Shown piece by piece: positions 1-5,511 of a stretch of 5,853 nt of DNA. Within the stretch, counting starts at the first letter, position 1. Each line of letters starts with the position of its first letter. The notes under the pieces were generated by a model. That model did not search any database and was not told where the DNA came from. It saw nothing but the letters and a program-made list of their open reading frames with translations. Location: positions 1 to 5,853 of the forward strand of contig JBFGWM010000183.1 in the NCBI GenBank assembly GCA_041588495.1, in the 5' to 3' direction. This stretch comes from JBFGWM01 sp041588495. Its GTDB lineage: Bacteria; Pseudomonadota; Gammaproteobacteria; Pseudomonadales; JBFGWM01. A program made the position numbers and the translations under genes.

Positions 1-656
1 ACCGCGTAATCGATGAATTTCGGGTGGGCGAGATCCAGGTTTTGCATCAGGGCGATGAACTCTTCCTCGCTGCGCTCCCCGCCGACCCGGGGGTTGCGGG
101 TGCGCTCCTGGGCAATGGTGGAGATGCGTCGGCCATTGTAGTCATGCCCCGGATAGACCCGGCAGTCGTCCGGAAGGTTGAACAGCCGCTCGCGGATGCT
201 GTGATAGAGGGCGGCCGGGTTTCCATTCTGAAAATCCGTGCGGCCGCAGCCATCGATCAGCAATGCGTCGCCGGTGAACACGCTGTCCCCGACCCGGTAG
301 GCAAAATGGTCGTCGGTATGTCCCGGCGTGTACATCGGTATCAGTTCCACCCCGCCGACGCGTAACGGGACCCCGTCCTCGATGGCCAGGTCGGCACAGC
401 CGACCCCGGACATGGCAGGGAAGGCGACACGGCTGCCGGCTTGCTCGCGGAGTTGCCGGGCCGCGGTGATGTGGTCGGCATGAATATGCGTCTCCACTGT
501 CCATTCCAGATTGAGTCCGAGGTCCCGCAGGACGGTGAGGTCGCGTTCCCAGTTGGGGTAGACCGGATCGATGAGGAGTGCGCTGCCGGTGTCCTCGCAC
601 CCCACCAGGTAGGTGTAGGTGCTGGAAGTCTGGTCAAACAACTGTCGGAAGATCAC
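1..656 (-). CDS. ETHE1-like persulfide dioxygenase (metallo-beta-lactamase fold), C-terminus cut by window edge
   Basis: Probably oxidises glutathione persulfide to sulfite with O2 and a mononuclear iron in the cytoplasm, a step of sulfide detoxification or sulfur oxidation. The 218 visible codons carry the whole metal site: THIHADH (H57, H59, D61, H62), PGHT (H113), TGDAL (D130) and YPGHDY (H171). H57, H113 and D130 correspond to the 2-His/1-Asp iron ligands of human ETHE1. ETHE1 hallmarks are the N-terminal SSTYTYL (11-17) and CGRTDFQ (137-143), the latter holding the equivalents of human C161 and R163. Glyoxalase II lacks these and has an extra C-terminal domain. Start: GTG at 656 has GGAG at 664-667 with a 7-nt spacer and begins at the family's usual IFRQLF. 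An in-frame ATG at 713 would add 19 Arg-rich residues and lacks a good ribosome site. About 15-20 C-terminal residues are missing. It is divergent from recQ. Substrate specificity is inferred from family. Confidence 0.92.
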   Translation of the reverse strand, partial: MIFRQLFDQTSSTYTYLVGCEDTGSALLIDPVYPNWERDLTVLRDLGLNLEWTVETHIHADHITAARQLREQAGSRVAFPAMSGVGCADLAIEDGVPLRVGGVELIPMYTPGHTDDHFAYRVGDSVFTGDALLIDGCGRTDFQNGNPAALYHSIRERLFNLPDDCRVYPGHDYNGRRISTIAQERTRNPRVGGERSEEEFIALMQNLDLAHPKFIDYA

Positions 657-663
657 GTCGCCA

Positions 664-667
664 CTCC
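664..667 (-). promoter_or_regulatory. Shine-Dalgarno site of the persulfide dioxygenase gene
   Basis: GGAG on the minus strand ends 7 nt before the GTG at 656. It decides the start in favour of GTG over the in-frame ATG at 713. Confidence 0.65.
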
Positions 668-722
668 GTCGCCCGGTGCGTTGCGGGAGACGGTTCCTGA
701 ACGGTCGTCCCATCTTCAGGTG

Positions 723-751
723 AGTCTTGTGGACGGGGACCGGATTGGCAA
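723..751 (-). promoter_or_regulatory. Candidate sigma70 promoter for the persulfide dioxygenase gene
   Basis: On the minus strand a -35-like TTGCCA (751-746, 5 of 6 matches) is followed after 17 nt by AAGACT (728-723, only 3 of 6 matches). Transcription would begin near 716, giving the GTG at 656 a leader of about 60 nt. The weak -10 makes this tentative. Confidence 0.3.
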
Positions 752-803
752 GAACGGGGTCGGTCGGAACCTGTGGCGCGTGTCCCGCCGGGCCGGGGCA
801 GGA

Positions 804-812
804 TGTTACACT
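804..812 (+). promoter_or_regulatory. Candidate extended -10 promoter element for recQ
   Basis: TGTTACACT contains an extended -10 TG followed by TACACT (807-812, 4 of 6 matches). No good -35 lies at the proper distance upstream. A start of transcription near 819 would leave a leader of about 33 nt before the GTG at 852. The surrounding 15-mer recurs almost exactly before glcB (5414-5428), which strengthens the call a little. Confidence 0.35.
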
Positions 813-851
813 GGCCGCCTCCACCCCGAATCCCAAGCAGCGGACCCTGAC

Positions 852-2681
852 GTGCCCGAGACCGAAGCTGAAGCGCTGACGATCCTTTCCCGTGTTTTCG
901 GCTACGATCGTTTCCGCCCTGGCCAGGAGGCGGTGGTCAACGCGCTCCTGGAAGGTCGTCACGTGCTCGCGGTGATGCCCACGGGCTCCGGAAAATCCCT
1001 GTGCTACCAGGTGCCTGCGCTGTTGCGGGACGGCCTGGCGCTGGTGGTGTCGCCACTGGTCGCACTGATGCAGGACCAGGTCGCGGCCCTGCGCCTGGCC
1101 GGTGTGGCGGCCGACGCCATTCACTCGGGCCAGGATGCCGACGCCAACCGGGAGGCCTGGGACCGCGTGCGGCGGGGAACCACCCGGATCCTCTACCTCG
1201 CGCCGGAGCGCCTGATGAGCGCGCACGTGCTGGAGTCCCTGCAGTCGCTGCGCCTCGGCCTGGTCGCCGTGGACGAGGCGCACTGCATCTCCCAGTGGGG
1301 TCCGGCATTCCGGCGTGACTACGAGTCGCTGGGGCAGTTGCGGGAACTGTTCCCGGGGGTGCCCATTGGTGCATACACGGCGACCGCGGACGCGGTGACC
1401 CGTGCCGACATCGCCGAGAAACTGTTTGGTGGCGACGCGGAAATTTTCGTCCACGGCTTCGACCGCCCCAACATCCGCCTCGGCGTCGAATTAAAGAACA
1501 ACTGGAAGCAGCAACTGCTGCGCTTTCTCGGCGAGCGTCGCGGCCAGAGCGGTATCGTGTACTGCCTGTCACGGAAAAAGACCGAGGAGGCGGCGGGCTT
1601 CCTGGTCGAGCAGGGTTACGACGCGCTGGCTTATCACGCCGGCATGGACAAGGACCAGCGTGCGCGCCACCAGTCGCGGTTCAACGATGAGCCGGGGGTG
1701 ATCATTGCCGCCACCATCGCCTTCGGCATGGGGATCGACAAGCCCGACGTGCGCTTCGTGTTCCATGCCGACATCCCCGGCAGCATCGAGGCCTACTACC
1801 AGGAGATCGGCCGCGCCGGGCGTGACGGCCAGCCTGCCGAGGCCTGCATGCTGTACGGGCTCGATGACATCCGCATGCGGCGCCAGTTCATCGAGAACGA
1901 GGACAGCGACGACGATCGCAAGCGCCGCGAACGCCAGCGCCTCGACGCGCTGGTCGGCTATTGCGAGGCGCCCGCCTGCCGGCGCGGCATCCTGCTCGCC
2001 TATTTCGGGGAGACCACGCAGCCCTGCGGCAATTGTGACACCTGCCTGGAGCCGGTCGAACTCGCCGACGGCACCGAGGCCGGACGCATGGCACTGTCTG
2101 CCGTTCTCCGCACCGGGCAACGCTTCGGGGCGACCCACATCATCGACATCCTGCGCGGCCAGTCCACGCCCAAGGCCAGCCAGTTCGGGCATGACCGCCT
2201 GCCCACGTTCGGGGTGGGCAAGCACATCGACAAGCAGGAATGGCGCTCGATCCTGCGGCAGATGGTGGCCGCCGGACTGCTCGACATCGATTTCGAGGGC
2301 TACGGCGCCCTGCGCATGACCGATGAGGGCGGTACGCTGCTCCGGGACGAGCGCGAGTTCCGCTATCGCCGCGACGTCGTGCGCGGCCGCAAGGCGGTGA
2401 AGAATCGGCGGGTCGCCGCCGTGCAACCGGACCTCAACATGGAGGAGCAGGGCCTGTTCGCGGCGCTGCGTGACCTGCGTGCGGAACTGGCCCGGGAGCG
2501 GGGCGTGCCGGCCTATGTCGTGTTCGCCGATCGCAGCCTCGCCGAGATGGCCCGCATGCGGCCGCGAGACCTCGACGACCTGGCCGAGGTCCACGGGGTC
2601 GGGCAGCGCAAGCTGGACGAGTTCGGCACCCTCTTTCTCGACGCGATCCGGCGTTTCGGTACCGGTGAAACCGTGGCCTGA
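852..2681 (+). CDS. recQ: ATP-dependent DNA helicase RecQ
   Basis: 3'-5' superfamily 2 helicase acting in recombination and replication-fork repair. The 609-residue product has the same length as E. coli RecQ. Domains in order: motif 0 FRPGQ (21-25), Walker A TGSGKS (44-49), DEAH (141-144) followed by the aromatic-rich loop SQWGPAFRRDY (147-157), TATAD of motif III, FGMGIDKP of motif V, and motif VI QEIGRAGRDG (317-326) with R321 and R324. The RQC zinc site follows with C376, C392, C395 and C398, then a winged helix (about 405-510) and a C-terminal HRDC domain (about 534-605). The start is GTG at 852. The reading frame stays open upstream to an ATG at 441, but that stretch lies antisense to the neighbouring gene and resembles no RecQ. 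The next in-frame ATG is M42, too close to Walker A. The ribosome site is weak (GCGGA, 7 nt before GTG). The loop has Pro-Ala where E. coli has His-Asp. Function is secure. Confidence 0.97.
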   Translation: MPETEAEALTILSRVFGYDRFRPGQEAVVNALLEGRHVLAVMPTGSGKSLCYQVPALLRDGLALVVSPLVALMQDQVAALRLAGVAADAIHSGQDADANREAWDRVRRGTTRILYLAPERLMSAHVLESLQSLRLGLVAVDEAHCISQWGPAFRRDYESLGQLRELFPGVPIGAYTATADAVTRADIAEKLFGGDAEIFVHGFDRPNIRLGVELKNNWKQQLLRFLGERRGQSGIVYCLSRKKTEEAAGFLVEQGYDALAYHAGMDKDQRARHQSRFNDEPGVIIAATIAFGMGIDKPDVRFVFHADIPGSIEAYYQEIGRAGRDGQPAEACMLYGLDDIRMRRQFIENEDSDDDRKRRERQRLDALVGYCEAPACRRGILLAYFGETTQPCGNCDTCLEPVELADGTEAGRMALSAVLRTGQRFGATHIIDILRGQSTPKASQFGHDRLPTFGVGKHIDKQEWRSILRQMVAAGLLDIDFEGYGALRMTDEGGTLLRDEREFRYRRDVVRGRKAVKNRRVAAVQPDLNMEEQGLFAALRDLRAELARERGVPAYVVFADRSLAEMARMRPRDLDDLAEVHGVGQRKLDEFGTLFLDAIRRFGTGETVA

Positions 2682-2792
2682 GCCCTTTCCGGTCGGTTAT
2701 CCCGCAATCTTCCCCAGGCCTCTGACGGCATGATTCCCGGCTATCCTTGTGATTGATCAGCCGCTTTCATTCCCCGTCCCTGGAGCCTGTCC
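2682..2792 (+). other. Intergenic gap between recQ and the CoA-transferase gene
   Basis: These 111 bases hold no gene and no convincing intrinsic terminator for recQ. A -10-like TATCCT (2742-2747) has no -35 at an acceptable distance. A TGATCA palindrome near 2754-2759 is too short to interpret. Whether the CoA-transferase gene has its own promoter here cannot be decided by eye. Confidence 0.4.
2782..2785 (+). promoter_or_regulatory. Shine-Dalgarno site of the CoA-transferase gene
   Basis: GGAG sits 7 nt before the ATG at 2793 and supports that start, which includes the N-terminal extension relative to Pct and YdiF. Confidence 0.65.
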
Positions 2793-4514
2793 ATGAGCAC
2801 CGTTCTTTCCGTCAACAACCGGACCCCGGGCGTGCTTGGCGCGTTCGGCAACCTGATCGAATGGCGGCTGGGTTGGGCTCGCCGCGATTTGGATTACATC
2901 CCCACCGACGTGCGCTGCGAAAAGCTGGCCTCGGCGCGGGAGGCGGTGTCCATGATCACCGATGGCGCGGTGGTGGCATCCAGCGGTTTTGGCGCCTGCG
3001 GCCGCTGCTCGGTGTTCTTCTGGGCCCTGCAGGCGGTACACGGCCAGGATCATCACCCCCGCGACCTGACCTGGATCACCGTCAGCGCGCAGGGCGGGCG
3101 CGGGCAGGTCCCCGGCACGATCGAGGAAATCGCCATTCCCGAGCTGGTGTCCTGTTACATCTCCGGCCACCTGGAAACCGCCAAGGCCTTCCTCAAGCTG
3201 GCCGACCAGGGCCGCATGGAACTGCACACGCTGCCCCAGGGCGTGTTCACCCACCTGATCCGCGGCCAGGGGGAGGGCAAGAAGGTCCTCGATACCGAGA
3301 CCGGCCTCGGCACCTTCCTGGATCCCAACCTCGACGGTGGGACCTCGGTCACCCGGCCCGCAAAACGTAGTTTTGTCGCCACGCGGGGCAAGAAACTGCG
3401 GTACAGCCTGCCGCCGATCGAGTTCGGCCTGCTGGCCGCGCCGTTTGCCGATCACGAGGGCAACATCTACTTCGGCAATTCGCCGACCGTCACCGAAAAC
3501 CGCGAGATTGCGGCGGCGGCTTACCGGAACGGCGGCAAGGTGCTGGTGCTGGTCGGTGCGTTCGTGCCCAAGGACGAGGCCAATATCGACATCCCCGCGG
3601 CAGAGGTGAGCGCGATCGTGTTCAACCCGCTCTATGAACAGATCGGCGGCATCCGCCTGAAACGTTCATGGAGCATGTTCCTGCCGGAGAATAATGACAG
3701 CATCGACCAGTCCATCGGCATCGTGAAGAAGCTGAACGCGGTGATGCGCCTGACCCCGAAGCGCTCGGAACTCGACAACGTGATGGCGCGCTCCGCCACG
3801 GCGCTGTTCGCGCGCGAGTGCAAGCCCGGCGCGCTGGTCAACATCGGCGTCGGCATGCCCGAGGAGACCGGCCGCCTGCTGTACGAGAGCGGGCTCTACA
3901 AGGAGCTGACCTTCACCACCGAGGCCGGAGTGCTCGGCGGGGTTCCGCTGCCCGGGATTTTCTTCGGCGCCTCGGCGTGCCCGGAGCGTATCGAGAGCTC
4001 GGCGTGGATGTTCGAGCAATACAAGAAGAGCCTGGACACCACCGTGCTCGGGTTCCTGCAGGTGGACTCCGAGGGTAACGTCAACGTCTCGCGTCGCGGC
4101 GCCAACGCGATCGACTACGTGGGGCCCGGCGGATTCATCGACATCTGGGAGTCGGCGAAGACCATCATTTTCGTGGGCTCATGGATGGTCAAGGGCGAAC
4201 TGGCGCTGAACAAGGGACGCCTGAAAGTGCGCAAGCGCGGACGCCCCAAGTTCGTGCGCAGGGTCGACGAGGTGACCTTCAACGGCCAGCGCGCGCTGCA
4301 GAAGGGCAAGAAGATTTTCTACGTCAGCAACGTCGGCGTGTTCCAGCTCACCGAGCGGGGTGTGGAACTGCGGCAGGTCGCGCAGGGCATCGACATCGAC
4401 AACGACATCCTCGGTATTTCCGACGCCGAGATCCTGCTGCCGGAAGACGGCAACGTCCCGGAATTGTCCGACGAGATCATGACCGGACGGCGCTTCCAGT
4501 TGGGGTGGGGATGA
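2793..4514 (+). CDS. Class I acyl-CoA:carboxylate CoA-transferase (propionate CoA-transferase/YdiF type)
   Basis: Moves CoA between an acyl-CoA and a free short-chain acid (acetate, propionate, butyrate or acetoacetate in the family) through a glutamyl-CoA thioester. It is cytoplasmic. Alpha and beta halves are fused in one 573-residue chain. The alpha half (about 48-320) opens with SSGFGACG (63-70) and carries GTFLDP. The beta half (about 325-565) carries the glycine loop NIGVGMPEE (350-358) and the catalytic glutamate E377 in FTTEAGVLGGVP, matching the ESGAIGGVP motif of Clostridium propionicum Pct. Further matches are GNINVSR-like GNVNVSRRG, GPGGFIDI, VTFNG and GIDIDNDIL. Known members are about 520-530 aa. 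The surplus is partly an N-terminal extension of about 45 residues before REAVSMITDG. The start is ATG at 2793 with GGAG 7 nt upstream. It stands alone, 111 nt after recQ and convergent with the H-NOX gene. The chemistry is secure; the preferred acid cannot be told from sequence. Confidence 0.92.
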   Translation: MSTVLSVNNRTPGVLGAFGNLIEWRLGWARRDLDYIPTDVRCEKLASAREAVSMITDGAVVASSGFGACGRCSVFFWALQAVHGQDHHPRDLTWITVSAQGGRGQVPGTIEEIAIPELVSCYISGHLETAKAFLKLADQGRMELHTLPQGVFTHLIRGQGEGKKVLDTETGLGTFLDPNLDGGTSVTRPAKRSFVATRGKKLRYSLPPIEFGLLAAPFADHEGNIYFGNSPTVTENREIAAAAYRNGGKVLVLVGAFVPKDEANIDIPAAEVSAIVFNPLYEQIGGIRLKRSWSMFLPENNDSIDQSIGIVKKLNAVMRLTPKRSELDNVMARSATALFARECKPGALVNIGVGMPEETGRLLYESGLYKELTFTTEAGVLGGVPLPGIFFGASACPERIESSAWMFEQYKKSLDTTVLGFLQVDSEGNVNVSRRGANAIDYVGPGGFIDIWESAKTIIFVGSWMVKGELALNKGRLKVRKRGRPKFVRRVDEVTFNGQRALQKGKKIFYVSNVGVFQLTERGVELRQVAQGIDIDNDILGISDAEILLPEDGNVPELSDEIMTGRRFQLGWG

Positions 4515-4552
4515 TCTGAAACCTGGCGACGGGGCCGGAATCGCTGTTGCCT

Positions 4553-4579
4553 GAGCCGTGCGGATGCGCGGTGCGGCTC
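4553..4579 (+). terminator. Hairpin between convergent genes, possible bidirectional terminator
   Basis: GAGCCGTGC (4553-4561) can pair with GTGCGGCTC (4571-4579) as a 9-bp stem with two G-U wobbles and a 9-nt loop. It lies 38 nt after the CoA-transferase stop and about 20 nt beyond the H-NOX stop on the other strand. Neither side has a U-tract, so it is not a canonical intrinsic terminator. A perfect CCGGATCCGG palindrome follows at 4589-4598. Confidence 0.3.
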
Positions 4580-4600
4580 CAGTAAGCCCCGGATCCGGAA

Positions 4601-5149
4601 TTATTCGGTTCCCTGACGGGTTACCTCGATGGAGCATGCGCTATCGTTCCTGTGCATGCACCGAGGTTGCTCCACCCGCAGGCTCTCCCCGTAGTGGTTG
4701 CCGATGCCCTGGATCAGGCCCTCCGCGAAATGGCACATTCTGCGCCGCGAAGCGTAATCGATGACGACGCGGTGGGGTGCGATCCTGCTGCAATGAATAA
4801 AGGGCGGGTTCGTTTCGGGATTGTCGGCAATGATCACCCGATGAATATTACGCTGGGTGTTCTCAATGAGGTCCATGGCGTCCCAGTCCTTGTTGATCAG
4901 GAAGCGGTACTTTTTCAGCAGGCGCGGCATCATGTATTCACCAAATCCGCGCAGCAGCTCCTCGGCGGGTTTTTCAGCCACCTTTGACAGCGCCTCAATC
5001 AGCGCTTTTCCCTCGGCGTCCGAGTAATCCCGGGAGATGACGAAACGGGTGTGGGGAATGCCCGCGGTCTGAACCACCCCGGTCCACAAGTCGGGTCCCA
5101 GGGTTTCCTGTACGTACTGCTGCATCTGGAAAAAAATGAGTCCGTACAC
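4601..5149 (-). CDS. Stand-alone H-NOX (haem nitric oxide/oxygen binding) sensor protein
   Basis: Cytoplasmic gas sensor binding haem b, normally passing an NO signal to a histidine kinase, diguanylate cyclase or chemoreceptor. The 182-residue product is one H-NOX domain of usual length. It starts with YGLIF (2-6), has the proximal haem ligand H103 in NIH, the PPF segment with P116, and the haem-propionate motif YxSxR as Y132, S134 and R136. This numbering is one off Thermoanaerobacter H-NOX (H102, Y131, S133, R135). The distal tyrosine of that protein (Y140) is F141 here, predicting NO rather than O2 selectivity. Four cysteines (C120, C139, C164, C172) lie in the C-terminal half, as in H-NOX proteins with a zinc-cysteine site. 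Start: GTG at 5149 with GAGG 5 nt upstream fits the family N-terminus. An ATG at 5305 would add 52 unrelated residues and overlap the promoter. It is convergent with the CoA-transferase gene and divergent from glcB. No signalling partner is visible in the window. Confidence 0.9.
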   Translation of the reverse strand: MYGLIFFQMQQYVQETLGPDLWTGVVQTAGIPHTRFVISRDYSDAEGKALIEALSKVAEKPAEELLRGFGEYMMPRLLKKYRFLINKDWDAMDLIENTQRNIHRVIIADNPETNPPFIHCSRIAPHRVVIDYASRRRMCHFAEGLIQGIGNHYGESLRVEQPRCMHRNDSACSIEVTRQGTE

Positions 5150-5154
5150 TGAAA

Positions 5155-5158
5155 CCTC
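5155..5158 (-). promoter_or_regulatory. Shine-Dalgarno site of the H-NOX gene
   Basis: GAGG on the minus strand lies 5 nt before the GTG at 5149. It supports the short H-NOX start over the ATG at 5305. Confidence 0.55.
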
Positions 5159-5251
5159 GCGGGTCTGAAGGAGTGAGCCACTGGTGATGCGGTCTCCGCG
5201 TGCTGACTCCAATCCGTGGCGGTAACACATGGCGTCGGATCGGAAAAAAGC

Positions 5252-5264
5252 CGAGTCCGACTCG
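5252..5264. promoter_or_regulatory. Perfect inverted repeat at the H-NOX transcription start, candidate operator
   Basis: CGAGTC-C-GACTCG is a perfect dyad with 6-bp arms and a 1-nt centre. It begins 4 nt downstream of the H-NOX -10 box and covers the expected start of transcription near 5261, where a repressor would block initiation. No named regulator motif is recognised. Confidence 0.35.
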
Positions 5265-5267
5265 AAA

Positions 5268-5295
5268 ATGATACCCCTGTACCGGGAAATTCCAA
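5268..5295 (-). promoter_or_regulatory. Sigma70-type promoter of the H-NOX gene
   Basis: On the minus strand TTGGAA (5295-5290, 4 of 6 matches) and TATCAT (5273-5268, 5 of 6 matches) are 16 nt apart. Transcription would start near 5261, giving a leader of about 110 nt to the GTG at 5149. Its position downstream of the ATG at 5305 argues against that longer start. Confidence 0.5.
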
Positions 5296-5414
5296 GTGCC
5301 GCCAAAGCTTAGCGCAATCGCTCCCCCGGGAACAGGAGACGGGTCGGACGCAACTTCCGGGTGCTCCGGCAGCACTTTCGGCCGTGGCACCTCTGATTTT
5401 GCGCCGATAGGCAT

Positions 5415-5420
5415 TACAAT
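5415..5420 (+). promoter_or_regulatory. Candidate -10 box of glcB
   Basis: TACAAT matches the sigma70 -10 consensus at 5 of 6 positions. The best -35 candidate, CTGATT (5393-5398, 16-nt spacer), is poor, so an activator or another sigma context may be needed. The start of transcription would fall near 5427. The flanking 15-mer is shared with the recQ promoter region. Confidence 0.4.
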
Positions 5421-5429
5421 GGCCGCCTT

Positions 5430-5442
5430 GGGCGAGTCGCCC
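5430..5442. repeat. Perfect inverted repeat just after the glcB start of transcription
   Basis: GGGCGA-G-TCGCCC has perfect 6-bp arms and a 1-nt centre. It lies about 10 nt downstream of the candidate -10 box, and could be an operator or a small leader structure. A second palindrome, GACCGCGGTC, follows at 5446-5455. Confidence 0.3.
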
Positions 5443-5511
5443 CCGGACCGCGGTCATGCCGGTGGCCCGGGTATGGCTCGAAATCTGCCGTGAGAATCGA
5501 TTGGGAACCCT

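Larger units (their letters stand above)
5150..5511. other. Divergent control region between the H-NOX gene and glcB
   Basis: No gene is supported in these 362 bases. Short open frames here are not family-like and overlap promoter signals. The region holds a promoter for the H-NOX gene with a leader of about 110 nt, a dyad at that promoter, a -10-like site for glcB with a leader of about 85 nt, and two more perfect dyads inside the glcB leader (5430-5442 and 5446-5455). I see no match to known riboswitch cores, including the glycine riboswitch. Confidence 0.5.

Noticed and set aside
441..851. N-terminal 137-codon extension of the recQ reading frame
   Set aside because: It is antisense to the persulfide dioxygenase gene, has no RecQ similarity, and full E. 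coli-like length is reached from GTG 852.
1569..2594. Long open frame of 341 codons on the minus strand inside recQ
   Set aside because: It lies entirely antisense to conserved RecQ domains, has no recognisable motif, and is expected from high GC codon use.
2747..2760. TTGTGATTGATCAG as a possible CRP or FNR site before the CoA-transferase gene
   Set aside because: Only one half-site resembles either consensus; the second half is missing.
2757..3455. Minus-strand open frame of 232 codons opposite the CoA-transferase gene
   Set aside because: It is a shadow of the conserved alpha half, with no family-like sequence and no promoter seen.
5216..5493. Two short plus-strand open frames between the H-NOX gene and glcB as possible small proteins
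   Set aside because: No ribosome site or recognisable sequence; they overlap the promoter and dyad elements.
5428..5511. Riboswitch in the glcB leader (glycine riboswitch considered)
   Set aside because: The leader is too short and lacks the conserved core segments.
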